From: Candidatus Gastranaerophilales bacterium
GTDB taxonomy: Bacteria > Cyanobacteriota > Vampirovibrionia > Gastranaerophilales > Gastranaerophilaceae
Reading direction: 5' to 3'
Assembly (NCBI GenBank): GCA_944325665.1
Contig: CALVAY010000018.1
Coordinates: 1 to 34,973, forward strand
Length of the DNA stretch: 34,973 nucleotides
This document shows positions 7,880-16,787 of the stretch, piece by piece. A model generated the notes under the pieces. That model searched no databases and was not told the origin of the DNA. It saw only the letters and a program-made list of their open reading frames with translations. The translations under genes were made by a program, and so were the position numbers. How positions within the stretch are numbered: position 1 is the first letter of the stretch; every line of letters starts with the position of its first letter.

Positions 7880-9145
7880 TTATATGGCATCTAATGCCGT
7901 ATTTATATCTTCTAAAATATCTTCAAGATTTTCCAAACCAACGGAAAGTCTTACAAGTCCGGGGTTAATACCGCAAGCCACAAGCTGCTCGTCGCTTAGT
8001 TGCCTGTGAGTAGCAGAAGCAGGATGAAGCACGCAAGTTCTGATGTCTGCAACATGGACTTCATTTGAAGCCATTTTAAGACTATCCATAAACTTAATAC
8101 CGTTTTGTTTTCCGCCTTTAATATTAACCGCCATAACCCCGCTTTGTCCGTTAGGCAAGTACTTTTTAGCCAAAGCGTGATATTTATTTCCTTCTAATCC
8201 GGGGTAGTTAACACTTTCCACTTTAGGGTGTCCTTCAAGATATTTTGCAACGGCAAGTGCGTTTTTGCAGTACCTTTCCATACGAATTGCCAATGTCTCA
8301 AGACCCAAATTTAATAAAAACCCGCTATGTCCTGAAGGATATGCTCCAAAATCCCTCATAAGCTGCATTCTTGCTTTTATTATGTAGGGTGCAAAAGCAT
8401 AATCTCTTGTGTAGATTGTGCCGTGGTATGATTCGTCAGGCTCACAAAATTCGGGGAAATTGCCGTTTGTGTAGTCAAATTTTCCACTATCAACAATAAC
8501 ACCACCGACTTGAAGAGCATGTCCGTCCATATATTTTGAAGTAGAGTGAATTACAACATCTGCGCCAAAATCTATTGGTTTGCATAAAATCGGCGTTGCA
8601 AAAGTATTATCAACAATAAGCGGCAAGCCGTTTTTGTGTGCAACTTTTGCAAATTTTTCTATATCAAATATTTGAAGTGAGGGATTAGTGAGGGTTTCGC
8701 CAAAAATTGCTTTTGTATTCGGTTTAATTTTAGATTGAATTTCATCTTCATCGGCGTCAACATCAACAAAGATGCACTCAATGCCCAATTTCTTAAGAGT
8801 ATAGGCAAAAAGGTTTACCGTACCGCCATAAATTGCACTTGCACTTACAAAACTGTCGCCTGCTTGGCAAAGATTTAAAATAGACATTAAAGATGCCATT
8901 TGACCTGATGAAGTACACATTGCGGCAACACCGTGCTCTAAATCCGCAATTTTTTTCTCAACAACATCAACAGTCGGGTTTGTAAACCTTGAATAGATGT
9001 GCGCGCGTGTCGGGTCATCAAAAACAGCCGCAATTTCATCGGTCGAATTAAACCTAAAGGTTGTACTTTGATATATCGGCATTACCCTTGGGCCACCGTT
9101 TTCGGGAGTATAGCCCGAATGTAAACATTTTGTTTCATCTCTCAT
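7880..9145 (-). CDS. metY: O-acetylhomoserine sulfhydrylase (aminocarboxypropyltransferase), PLP-dependent
   Basis: 421 residues, full length for the Cys/Met-metabolism PLP family. It makes homocysteine from O-acetylhomoserine and sulfide in the cytoplasm. Marks of the MetY branch are the N-terminal ETKCLHSGY, the TNPT segment at 56-58 onward, and the Schiff-base lysine K204 in HSTSKYMDGH. A good ribosome site (GAGGT) precedes ATG 9145. It stands alone and diverges from the small membrane protein genes. Methionine gamma-lyase and cystathionine gamma-synthase are less likely because of the longer MetY-type length and insertions. Confidence 0.9.
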   Translation of the reverse strand: MRDETKCLHSGYTPENGGPRVMPIYQSTTFRFNSTDEIAAVFDDPTRAHIYSRFTNPTVDVVEKKIADLEHGVAAMCTSSGQMASLMSILNLCQAGDSFVSASAIYGGTVNLFAYTLKKLGIECIFVDVDADEDEIQSKIKPNTKAIFGETLTNPSLQIFDIEKFAKVAHKNGLPLIVDNTFATPILCKPIDFGADVVIHSTSKYMDGHALQVGGVIVDSGKFDYTNGNFPEFCEPDESYHGTIYTRDYAFAPYIIKARMQLMRDFGAYPSGHSGFLLNLGLETLAIRMERYCKNALAVAKYLEGHPKVESVNYPGLEGNKYHALAKKYLPNGQSGVMAVNIKGGKQNGIKFMDSLKMASNEVHVADIRTCVLHPASATHRQLSDEQLVACGINPGLVRLSVGLENLEDILEDINTALDAI

Positions 9146-9226
9146 AATAAATTACCTCAGCTTCTTTAAAAATAATACCATAATATTTGCATTATGTTAT
9201 ACTTAATTCAACATTAGGACAATTTT

Positions 9227-9577
9227 ATGCAAGAGATAAATAAAAAATACAGCAAAATTAAACTGATTTTTAACCTGTCTTGGCTCCCAATAGGGGCAAT
9301 TTTTAGCTTTTTGTTTATTATCAGTCCTATTGTTAAAATATTATGTGAAATTATGGGAATTGCCTCTTCTTGCGTTTTGGTACTAAACCATGGGGTTGCC
9401 TTGCAGCTTTTTGTCATGTCGGGAAGAATAAACCCGGTAAGCGGCATTTGCGTATTATTAATTTCAATAATCTATACAATAGCCTTATATGTAATTTTAA
9501 TGGAAATAATTGAGAATAAACGCATTAAAGAAATTAAGCAGTGGGAACAAGATGAATTTTTCAGAAACCTTGTATAA
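9227..9577 (+). CDS. Small membrane protein of unknown function
   Basis: 116 residues with about three hydrophobic segments (near 13-40, 45-65 and 70-95) and a charged C-terminal tail. I do not recognise a family. It starts at an ATG preceded by AGGAC; a possible -10 box TATACT lies at 9198-9203. It overlaps the next membrane-protein gene by 26 bases, and that gene overlaps a flavoprotein gene, so the three are probably one transcript. Confidence 0.65.
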   Translation: MQEINKKYSKIKLIFNLSWLPIGAIFSFLFIISPIVKILCEIMGIASSCVLVLNHGVALQLFVMSGRINPVSGICVLLISIIYTIALYVILMEIIENKRIKEIKQWEQDEFFRNLV

Positions 9578-10322
9578 CAAGATTAGAGTTATATTTAAAA
9601 ACCCGATAATATTATTTTTAACAATAGGTATTGTTTTATGCTTATTTTTGCTGATTAAAACAAATCTGCAACTGGTTGATTTTTATACCGACAGAAATGC
9701 TGCGGAAGAATTTGTACAAACCCTTGACCCGCATTTCGATATGAAAATTCCAACTGCAAAATTTGGCAACCCTGAGCATAAAATTTATAATTTTATTTTT
9801 AAGATGTTTGCAGCATCATTAAGTCTTCTATTGTTCTCACTTGTATTCAAAATAAAAAATTGGAGCAATTTTAAAGACATTAAACTTATAAAAAACAAAG
9901 CTTTCATCTTTACTTGGATAAATTTAGCATATATTTTAATGTGCAATTTTCATATGCTATCTTATATGGCAAACATTGAAAAATATGTCTATCATTCAGC
10001 CGCAGATTCATTTGGAATACCCTATTTTACAGAACTTTTTATCTGCCTGTTTTTTTCGATAGCATATTACCCGCTTGTTAATTTGCTATTTTTTGGAATT
10101 TATAAAACAAGGATAGACAATATCTTTTACACCATATTGTGTGCGTTGGCAATTCTAATATTTGTTTTATATGCTCTAAAAATAACTTTCCTTAGGATTT
10201 TTATATGGCAAGACATTTTAGGATATTTATACATTGCAATTTGGATAGCCATTTTAGCAAATGCAATTAAGACACTAAACTACAAAAGAAAGGATAAGCA
10301 AAATGAAAGTACTTCTTGTTAA
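9552..10322 (+). CDS. Six-helix membrane protein of unknown function
   Basis: 256 residues from ATG 9552, which has GGGAAC upstream. An earlier in-frame TTG at 9510 would give 14 extra residues with no ribosome site. About six membrane helices (near residues 18-36, 75-95, 118-140, 155-180, 190-212 and 220-242) and a soluble, acidic loop after the first helix. No recognised motif. The 3' end overlaps the following flavoprotein gene by 20 bases, implying co-translation. Together with the preceding gene it may form a small membrane assembly; this is inference. Confidence 0.65.
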   Translation: MNFSETLYNKIRVIFKNPIILFLTIGIVLCLFLLIKTNLQLVDFYTDRNAAEEFVQTLDPHFDMKIPTAKFGNPEHKIYNFIFKMFAASLSLLLFSLVFKIKNWSNFKDIKLIKNKAFIFTWINLAYILMCNFHMLSYMANIEKYVYHSAADSFGIPYFTELFICLFFSIAYYPLVNLLFFGIYKTRIDNIFYTILCALAILIFVLYALKITFLRIFIWQDILGYLYIAIWIAILANAIKTLNYKRKDKQNESTSC

Positions 10323-10920
10323 CTCAAGCCCAAATGCTGACGGTTGTACAAACAGGGCTCTTATTGAAGTTGCAAAGTCCTTAAATGAAGAAGGAATTGA
10401 AACAACAATCTATCAAATAAAAGAACAGGTAAAAGACTGCACAGGTTGTGCTGCTTGCAGAAAAATCGGCAAATGCGTTGTTGATGACGAAGTTAACGCT
10501 TTTGTAGAATTGGCAAAAGACTATGACGGCTTTATCTTTGGCTCTCCCGTATATTACGCTCACCCCTCGGGCAGACTGCTTTCCTTTATGGACAGAATCT
10601 TCTACTCAGGCTCATCCGCTTTTGCATATAAACCCGCAGCCGCCGTTGCAAGTGCAAGAAGAGCTGGAACAAGCGCTACTCTTGATGTAATTACAAAACA
10701 TTTTACAATCAACAAAATGCCGGTAATTTCTTCAAATTACTGGAATATGGTACATGGAAAAACAAAAGAAGATGTTGAAAAAGACCTCGAAGGGCTACAA
10801 ATTATGCGTATTTTAGGCAAAAACATGGCTTGGATTATAAAATGCATTGAAGAAGGTAAAAAAGCAGGCATTGAACCAAACAACACAGAAGATAAAATAA
10901 TGACAAGTTTTATCAGATAA
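10303..10920 (+). CDS. Flavodoxin-fold NAD(P)H-dependent oxidoreductase, iron-sulfur-flavoprotein-like
   Basis: 205 residues with an FMN-binding flavodoxin-like fold. The N-terminal phosphate loop is NSSPNADGCTNRAL (7-20), and FGSPVYYAHPSG near 80-91 contacts FMN. A cysteine cluster CTGCAACRKIGKC (about 46-58) matches the NADPH-dependent FMN reductase/iron-sulfur flavoprotein group, where similar cysteines bind a [4Fe-4S] cluster in some members. Probable cytoplasmic redox enzyme of an anaerobe; substrate unknown. It overlaps the membrane protein upstream and converges with the permease gene, overlapping it by 8 bases. Confidence 0.85.
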   Translation: MKVLLVNSSPNADGCTNRALIEVAKSLNEEGIETTIYQIKEQVKDCTGCAACRKIGKCVVDDEVNAFVELAKDYDGFIFGSPVYYAHPSGRLLSFMDRIFYSGSSAFAYKPAAAVASARRAGTSATLDVITKHFTINKMPVISSNYWNMVHGKTKEDVEKDLEGLQIMRILGKNMAWIIKCIEEGKKAGIEPNNTEDKIMTSFIR

Positions 10921-11794
10921 TTTTTTGAATTAAATACAGGATAAAACCTGCTAAAACACTAATCAAGAACAGGGAAGAAACTATAAAAAGAGAGTCTTTT
11001 CTGTTCTTATTTTTAGATACAACAACCCAAAGCCCCAACCCCGCATTGGCACATAAGCCCGATATTAAAGAATAAAAAGCAATTGTGCCTTTTGTGTATA
11101 AAATAATTAATGCAACAGATACCGCACAGTTTGGTATCAAACCAAAAAGACTTGCCCCGACAGGCTGAAGGGGTGAATTTAGCATCAGATATTCGCCCAA
11201 TTTTTGAGCCGAGCCTAAGTGAGATATAAATACGTTTAAAATTGATGTAATAACAAGCAAAAATAAGCTTACATAAAAAGTATGAATAAAAGGATGAATA
11301 ATTAGTTCATTTTTATCCTTGCCCTCTAAACTATGCTCGCAGCAACCTTTTTGCTCAAATTCAATTTGTTTATCTTCAAGCTCTTTTGAAGGGAAAATAA
11401 AATCTATTAAGTATCCTGCAACAATACCTATTGTAATTTTGATTAAAATAACGGGCAAAACAATTTTTAACTTGTCAGGCATAGCCAACAGCACAGGTAT
11501 AGCTTCATCAGAGGTTGAAAGATAAATCGATAACAAAGTACCCTTTGAGATTAGCCCTCTTATATATAAAACGCTTGCAATAACCGAAAAACCGCACTGG
11601 GGAACACAAGCTAAAATTGCCCCCAAGAAAGGGCCTAATTTTTTGATTTTAAGAGCAAAGTCTGCAACTTTTTTAAAATAAAAGTACTCGATAATTTCTA
11701 TAAACAAAAAGGTCAAATATAAAAACGGCAAAATATGCACTAAGTCAACAAGTGCATCTTGTATTGAATTTAAAATAAGCTCAAAGTTAATCAC
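10913..11794 (-). CDS. Putative multi-helix heavy-metal permease (ArsP_2-like)
   Basis: 293 residues, about nine to ten helices in two related halves. The first half contains CVPQCGFSVIASVLYIRG and STSDEAIPVLLA; the second has LIPNCAVSVALIILY, an internal repeat of the PxC pattern. This matches the family annotated as putative 10TM heavy-metal exporter or manganese transporter. The hydrophilic mid-loop (about 135-165) carries KGCCEHS, a plausible metal-binding stretch. It starts with GTG at 11794 and the ribosome site is weak. Substrate unproven. I see no manganese riboswitch in the 143 bases upstream. Confidence 0.7.
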   Translation of the reverse strand: MINFELILNSIQDALVDLVHILPFLYLTFLFIEIIEYFYFKKVADFALKIKKLGPFLGAILACVPQCGFSVIASVLYIRGLISKGTLLSIYLSTSDEAIPVLLAMPDKLKIVLPVILIKITIGIVAGYLIDFIFPSKELEDKQIEFEQKGCCEHSLEGKDKNELIIHPFIHTFYVSLFLLVITSILNVFISHLGSAQKLGEYLMLNSPLQPVGASLFGLIPNCAVSVALIILYTKGTIAFYSLISGLCANAGLGLWVVVSKNKNRKDSLFIVSSLFLISVLAGFILYLIQKII

Positions 11795-11937
11795 AAAAAC
11801 ACTTTACAACTTAAAGTAAAATATTCAATCACCCTAATTCTCGAATTTATTATCACATTTTGTAAAAACAAGACTTTTATAATAACAAAAAAAATTTTAT
11901 ACGCCTTGTAGGCAAAAGTATTTTGCGAGGATAAAAA

Positions 11938-12389
11938 ATGAAAGTAAATTCAATAAGCATTAACAACTATTACAGCTTAAAAAGACAAAAAGTAAAAAAC
12001 AACACTCAAAATCCGATTTTACGGAAGCATTTTTACAGACCACAACAGGCAGAGTTTCAATAAGACCAAACCACCTAGGCGCACTTGACATATCAGATAC
12101 ACTTAGAGAAAGAATTGACTCTGATGTTGAAGTTCTTCTAAGAAATTCTGAACACTGTGCAGACAGAATTGTTGAAGTTTATAGCGACTTTATAGAACAA
12201 TTCTCGCAAAAATACGCTCCAAAAGTTGGAGGAGGTGAGTGCATAATAACCTCAGAGCAATTTAACAAAGAACTCGAAGCTTGGAGGGAAAGCCTAAGTG
12301 ATGAAAAACTTAAAGAATTAGATGAGCTGGAAAGAGAAATTCTTGAAGTAATCCAAAAAACAAAACAAGGTAAATTAGCAAAAGAATAA
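11938..12389 (+). pseudogene. Frameshifted gene of unknown function (about 150 residues if repaired)
   Basis: An ATG at 11938 with AGGA upstream opens a frame that stops after 41 codons near 12063. A second frame, shifted by -1, runs open from about 12010 to a TAA at 12387-12389, giving some 125 residues of protein-like sequence. Adding one A to the A6 run at 11994-11999 joins the frames into 150 codons. The repaired product is hydrophilic, has an acidic helical C-terminus (ELEAWRESLSDEKLKELDEL) and no recognised domain. It may be a real decayed gene or a homopolymer sequencing error. A terminator follows 5 bases after the stop, supporting a real former gene. Confidence 0.65.
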
Positions 12390-12393
12390 AATA

Positions 12394-12417
12394 AAAGCCC
12401 TCATAATAGAGGGCTTT
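12394..12417. terminator. Shared terminator between convergent genes
   Basis: A 9-base-pair stem (AAAGCCCTC / GAGGGCTTT) with the loop ATAATA. It separates the frameshifted + strand gene from the convergent small secreted protein gene. Confidence 0.75.
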
Positions 12418-12421
12418 AAAA

Positions 12422-12706
12422 TTATATTCTATTTTTCCAAACACCGCCATCACGGTCAATAACGGCATCATAACAAGACCAAAATCTAAAAATGCCCGTT
12501 AAGCCTAAAAGCGCGTGCGTTACAACTTTATCTTCGTGCTGGTCGTTAACGATTTGACCTAACCCTGGCCAAATCAACAAAGACAACAAGCCTGCGCCAA
12601 TTGATCTTGCGCTTACGTGTCCGTCAACACCGTGAGTTCCTGCAAAAACAGGAGCGCTCAAAGATAACATAACGCCTAAAAGTATTGTTGATAGTAACTT
12701 TTTCAT
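12422..12706 (-). CDS. Small secreted or membrane-inserted protein of unknown function
   Basis: 94 residues. An N-terminal signal peptide (MKKLLSTILLGVMLSLSAPVFA, read as positive, hydrophobic and AxA parts) predicts cleavage after VFA at about residue 22. The mature part has one hydrophobic stretch, GAGLLSLLIWPGLGQIV (about 38-54), and ends with conserved-looking WSCYDAVIDRDGG. The WPGLGQ pattern recalls small TM2-like envelope proteins, but I do not assign a family. Strong ribosome site GGAG upstream. Probably envelope located. Confidence 0.75.
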   Translation of the reverse strand: MKKLLSTILLGVMLSLSAPVFAGTHGVDGHVSARSIGAGLLSLLIWPGLGQIVNDQHEDKVVTHALLGLTGIFRFWSCYDAVIDRDGGVWKNRI

Positions 12707-12724
12707 AACTTCTCCTTCAAACTT

Positions 12725-13753
12725 TTAATTCATTTTAACAAAATTTTCCATAATTGGCTCGTCTTTTTTGATATTGTTACACAAAGTTAAGCCCTCTATT
12801 ATGTCGTTATGAGTTAATTGTCCTTCAAAACAAGGAATGGCATAGTAAAAATCCTGTTTGCAAAGCACTTCGCCTTCTTTAATATCTCTTTTTGAATAAA
12901 CTCCTCTTTGAAATTTTTTTATAACAAACGCTTCTTTCTCCTTTGTCAGAAGTTCTTTTTCTTTTGGCTGAAAGCAGGTTTTTGAAGCATACAGATACAT
13001 TTGAACCAACTGCAAAATATCCTTCGGGCAAGTTGTGTAATCTCTTTTTATCTTGCCTTCAAACTCAATATCTATATGTCTTTCAATTATCCTTGCACCT
13101 AAAGCCCTTGCCATTAAAATACATTTTGGCAGATTATCGCTTTTCTGATGTGTTGAAAAACCAATAGTGTGCCTTGGGTATCTTTCCTTTAGGTAAGATA
13201 TTTTTGCAAGGTTTAAATCTTCATCCGACACAGGGTACAACGACACGCAGTGGTTAATTGCAAAATTAATATTATTCGCCTCAAAAAAATCAACTAAATT
13301 ATCGCACACATCATTATCGCAACCGCCAAAAGAAACTATAATCGGCTTATTAAGCTTTACAACTTCATCTATTAAAGGAAAATTTTTAATGTCGGATGAG
13401 GCAATTTTTACAATGTCTATTTGAAAATTCTTGCAAGCGTCAATGCTTCTTTCATCAAAAAAAGTTGCGCAAGTCAAAAAGCCTTTTTCTTTTGCATAAG
13501 AAAAAAGTTTTGAATAATCATCATATTCAAGCTTTGTATCCAAAACTTTTCTTATGTATCTGACATCTTGTCTTAATCTGTGGTCTTTGTGTACAAAGCT
13601 CTCACAATCTCTTATTTGAAATTTTATTGCAAACTTAAGAGGATAATTTAGTAAATAAGCGCACTCGTCAATCATTTGGTATGCACGTTTGACATCTCCC
13701 AAATGATTGTTCGCAAATTCAAGTATAAATAAGTCCTCAAAAAAGTTTTTCAA
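12725..13753 (-). CDS. NeuB-family sugar acid synthase (sialic, legionaminic or pseudaminic acid synthase type)
   Basis: 342 residues. A TIM-barrel NeuB domain (about 8-265) is followed by a SAF antifreeze-like domain (about 283-340), the full domain set of N-acetylneuraminate synthases that condense phosphoenolpyruvate with an amino sugar. Seen are EFANNHLGD (12-20), K116, NHCVSLYP (167-174), GFSTHQ (198-203; usual GYSDHT, so the Asp is Thr) and ERHID (224-228) with metal-type histidines H202 and H226. The start is TTG 13753, with AGGTG upstream. No NeuA- or NeuC-like gene is nearby. The isochorismatase-family gene lies 8 bases upstream in the same operon. Family certain; the exact nonulosonate is unknown. 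Confidence 0.82.
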   Translation of the reverse strand: MKNFFEDLFILEFANNHLGDVKRAYQMIDECAYLLNYPLKFAIKFQIRDCESFVHKDHRLRQDVRYIRKVLDTKLEYDDYSKLFSYAKEKGFLTCATFFDERSIDACKNFQIDIVKIASSDIKNFPLIDEVVKLNKPIIVSFGGCDNDVCDNLVDFFEANNINFAINHCVSLYPVSDEDLNLAKISYLKERYPRHTIGFSTHQKSDNLPKCILMARALGARIIERHIDIEFEGKIKRDYTTCPKDILQLVQMYLYASKTCFQPKEKELLTKEKEAFVIKKFQRGVYSKRDIKEGEVLCKQDFYYAIPCFEGQLTHNDIIEGLTLCNNIKKDEPIMENFVKMN

Positions 13754-13761
13754 TTTAGCAC

Positions 13762-14310
13762 CTATTTAATCAGCGCTTGAACTTCTTTAAATTTAGGGTT
13801 TTTTGCACCGCCAAGCCAATCAAACAGAATAATTTCAAGACAGCTTACCTTTGCGCCCTCTTGCCTTAGTAAATCCATAGCACATTTGAATTCAAATTTA
13901 TTTCTTGAAGCGCAAACATCTTTTGCAACAACAACCTCAAAGCCCATTTGCATTAGATGTTTTGCTGTTTGATAAACGCAAATGTGAGATTCTATTCCGC
14001 ATATTACAATTTGCTTTTTATTAAGACCTTTAACTTTTGCTAAGAAATCTTCTTCTAAAAGTGCATCAAAATAAGTTTTTTCAAACGGTGAAAAGTCTTC
14101 TTTTAGCACTTCTTTTAAAGGCTCAATTGTTTCTCCAAGCCCTTTTGAATACTGCTGTGTAACAAGTACGTCTATACCAAGAGTTTTTGCGGCACTTATA
14201 AGTTTTTTGGATTTTTCCTTAATCTGCTCAGATACGTCATCTTTTAGCATATTAACAAGTTTTTCTTGTATATCAATAACAACCACTGCTACATCTTGTG
14301 TATTTATCAT
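13762..14310 (-). CDS. Isochorismatase-family cysteine hydrolase
   Basis: 182 residues with the Asp-Lys-Cys triad of the isochorismatase/nicotinamidase fold: D13 in VVVIDIQEKL, K78 in FEKTYFDAL and C111 in CGIESHICVYQTA. Such enzymes hydrolyse amides or vinyl ethers; this branch (often called YcaC-like or hydrolase YcaC-related) has no fixed substrate. A cis-peptide motif (GIESHIC) is intact, so it should be active. It is co-transcribed with the NeuB-like gene, but a metabolic link is not evident. Ribosome site GAGG before ATG 14310. Confidence 0.85.
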   Translation of the reverse strand: MINTQDVAVVVIDIQEKLVNMLKDDVSEQIKEKSKKLISAAKTLGIDVLVTQQYSKGLGETIEPLKEVLKEDFSPFEKTYFDALLEEDFLAKVKGLNKKQIVICGIESHICVYQTAKHLMQMGFEVVVAKDVCASRNKFEFKCAMDLLRQEGAKVSCLEIILFDWLGGAKNPKFKEVQALIK

Positions 14311-14354
14311 ATTTTTGCCTCTTTAAACTGTTCAATTTAAAGTATAGCAAAAAT

Positions 14355-15995
14355 TTATCTGTGAATAAACATTTCTTTTGCTTTTTGAGGGTAAGGAATA
14401 ATAAACCCGAAAGAAGTGTGGTTATTTTTAGATGAAGCTATCATTGAGCCAAGATGAGCACTTATTATTCTTTGAGAAAGATAAAGTCCTAAGCCTGTTC
14501 CCACTTTGTTAAACTTTGCAGCGCCGGAGACGTACTTTTCAAAAACTTTATCCAAAACATCATCGGGAATATTTGGGCTGTCGTTATTTGAAGTGAATAC
14601 TATTCCGTCTTTTGCCTCTTCAATTACAACGTTAATTTCCGTATTGTCGTAACCGTGCGAAATTGAATTTGAAACAAGGTTCATTACAACCCTTTTAAGC
14701 TGTGTTCTGTCCCCAAAAACAATTGTAGGTTTAAGTTTGCATTTTAAATTTATACTCTGACCTTTCTGTGAAGCCAAAGTAGTAAGCTCAAGACAACACT
14801 CTTTTGCAAGTGCATAGAAGTCAAAATCTTGATTTATTAATTTTGCATCCCCGTTTTCATATTTATAAGTCGATAACACATCACTTATCATTGTAAGCAT
14901 ATATTTACAGGACTCATGGGTCTGACAAACCATTGCTTCCTGCTCTTTTGTAAGAGGGCCGAAAACACCGTTTAAAAGAAGCTCAAGCATTCTTATCTGC
15001 GCTATTGTAGGAGTTTTAAGGTCATGAGTTAATGTAGCGACAAAGGTTTCCTTGTGCGTTTCCGTTATTTTTTCCTGTTCAATGTTTTTAAGGAAAACGG
15101 TAATACCCTTTAGTTGTCCGTCCCTGCTTAAAATTGGGGCTTTTTCAATTCTATACCAAGCTTCACCAGTATTTGCAAGGTTATATTTGCACTCTTTTAC
15201 CAAAAATTCTTTATTTTTAATAATTTCCGAATCTTCAATTTGAGTAAAAATTTTCTCGTTTTTTAACACGTCAACGGCATTTTTGCCGACTAAATCCGCA
15301 CATTTTATTCCGCTTAATTCTTCAAGCCTTTTATTAGCTCCGACAATTTTACCGTCTAAGTCTTTTAAAAAGGCTATAAAGGGCAAATTATCCAAAATTG
15401 AAATCATATAAAACTGTTTTTGCAAAAGCGTGCTTTTAAGCTCTTCTTCTTTTGTAATATCCCTTGAAATGCTTATTATTCCTGCTACAACGCCGTCTTG
15501 AATTAAAGGAGCAAAAAATGTGTCAAAGCATTTTCTCTCTCCCTTATCTGTTTTAAAGTCCAGCCTAAAGCTTACGCTTTCGCCGCTTTGAAGAACTTGA
15601 TCGGAGTACTTGGAAACAATTTCCCTTATTTCGCTCGGAACAATTTCGCTGTCGGGTTTTCCTAAAATTTCTTTTTCGCTTTTGCCAAAGAAATTTATAA
15701 CAGCATCGTTAACTACAATATATCTGCGTTTGTAGTCCCTGTATGAAATTAAATCGGGACAATATTTACAGATATTTTTTAAAATTTGTTTTGAACTGTC
15801 GTATTTTGAACTCAAAGATTTAAGTAAAAATCTGTTCTCAAAATTCAAGTGTATAAGACCTGCTATTACAAGTATTAAAGCAGCGTCTTTAATTGTAAAA
15901 ATAGAAATTTTACTTCCGCCATGCAAAATCAAAAATGCAATTAGGGTGCATAAAATAACATATATTAAAACTTTGAAAATTTTTGTATATGACAT
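14355..15995 (-). CDS. Membrane-anchored PAS-PAS sensor histidine kinase
   Basis: 546 residues. Two N-terminal membrane helices (about 7-25 and 34-51) are followed by PAS 1 (about 75-182), PAS 2 (about 198-308), a HisKA dimerisation domain with the phospho-acceptor H324 in LTHDLKTP, and an ATPase domain with the N-box VMNLVSNSISHG and G-box GTGLGLYLSQRI. The domain ends shortly after the ATPase. It is the second gene of a pair, 12 bases behind a NarL-type regulator, so the two should be cognate. No cofactor ligand for the PAS domains can be told from sequence alone. Confidence 0.9.
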   Translation of the reverse strand: MSYTKIFKVLIYVILCTLIAFLILHGGSKISIFTIKDAALILVIAGLIHLNFENRFLLKSLSSKYDSSKQILKNICKYCPDLISYRDYKRRYIVVNDAVINFFGKSEKEILGKPDSEIVPSEIREIVSKYSDQVLQSGESVSFRLDFKTDKGERKCFDTFFAPLIQDGVVAGIISISRDITKEEELKSTLLQKQFYMISILDNLPFIAFLKDLDGKIVGANKRLEELSGIKCADLVGKNAVDVLKNEKIFTQIEDSEIIKNKEFLVKECKYNLANTGEAWYRIEKAPILSRDGQLKGITVFLKNIEQEKITETHKETFVATLTHDLKTPTIAQIRMLELLLNGVFGPLTKEQEAMVCQTHESCKYMLTMISDVLSTYKYENGDAKLINQDFDFYALAKECCLELTTLASQKGQSINLKCKLKPTIVFGDRTQLKRVVMNLVSNSISHGYDNTEINVVIEEAKDGIVFTSNNDSPNIPDDVLDKVFEKYVSGAAKFNKVGTGLGLYLSQRIISAHLGSMIASSKNNHTSFGFIIPYPQKAKEMFIHR

Positions 15996-16007
15996 AACTC
16001 TCTTCTC

Positions 16008-16673
16008 TTAAAATAATTTTGTTCTGACTGCTTTTACCGCCGCCTGTGTTCTGTCGGCTACGTTTAATTTACTTATAATCGAGCATACATGGGCTTTTGC
16101 AGTATGAGCACTGATTGAAATCTCCTGTGCTATTTCAATATTTGACTTTCCTTCGACCAAGAGCTTTAGCACTTCAAGCTCTCTTTCGGTCAAAAGATTT
16201 TTAATTTCATCTGATGACGGGTAAAGGTTGTTAAACTCATAAGATTGCGGTTTTGGTATGGAGTTAAAAGGAATATGAGCAATGTGAGGATCATACCAGT
16301 TAGCACCAAAGTTAACCGCTTTTATTACCTCAACTAACTTCTCAATTGGAATATCTTTAAGCGCATAAGCGCTTGCACCGGCATAAAGACACGCCAGCAC
16401 CTCATTTTCACTTTCATGGGAAGTTAAAATTATTACTTTTGTATTTGGATATTTTTGCTTAATTATTTTTGTGGCTTCAATCCCGTTCATATTCTCTAAG
16501 CCCAAATCCATAAGGATTATATCTGCTTGTTTTTTATCCATTGCATCTATGCAGGATTGGGCATTTTCAAAATCACCTAAAAATTCTATTTGTTCAAATT
16601 TCTCAAGTGAATATTTATATGATGCTCTGCTTAGGAAATAATCTTCTACAAGGTATAGCGAAATCTTTTCCAT
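16008..16673 (-). CDS. NarL/LuxR-type response regulator
   Basis: 221 residues. The receiver domain (about 3-125) has phospho-acceptor D56 in IILMDLGLENMNG, T84/S85 and K106. The LuxR-type helix-turn-helix (about 160-218) begins LTERELEVLKLLVEGKSNIEIA. It is a cytoplasmic transcription regulator, the partner of the histidine kinase 12 bases downstream. Pairing a NarL-type regulator with a HisKA-type kinase is less usual than with a HisKA_3 kinase. Ribosome site GGAG before ATG 16673. Targets are unknown; a direct role in the neighbouring lysozyme-like gene is only a possibility. Confidence 0.9.
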   Translation of the reverse strand: MEKISLYLVEDYFLSRASYKYSLEKFEQIEFLGDFENAQSCIDAMDKKQADIILMDLGLENMNGIEATKIIKQKYPNTKVIILTSHESENEVLACLYAGASAYALKDIPIEKLVEVIKAVNFGANWYDPHIAHIPFNSIPKPQSYEFNNLYPSSDEIKNLLTERELEVLKLLVEGKSNIEIAQEISISAHTAKAHVCSIISKLNVADRTQAAVKAVRTKLF

Positions 16674-16787
16674 TCTTACTCCAAATTTAATTAGAAATTA
16701 TATTTATACATTATATGTAAATTATAATTATAAAAAACTACAAGCACAAATAAATTTGTATTACCCATTTGGCTAATTTTTAAAAAT

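Noticed and set aside
9146-9226. SAM or S-box riboswitch ahead of the O-acetylhomoserine sulfhydrylase gene
   Set aside because: Only 81 bases separate the divergent genes, and no such fold is apparent.
11795-11937. Manganese (yybP-ykoY) riboswitch upstream of the permease gene
   Set aside because: I looked because of the permease family, but see no matching stems or conserved loops in these 143 bases.
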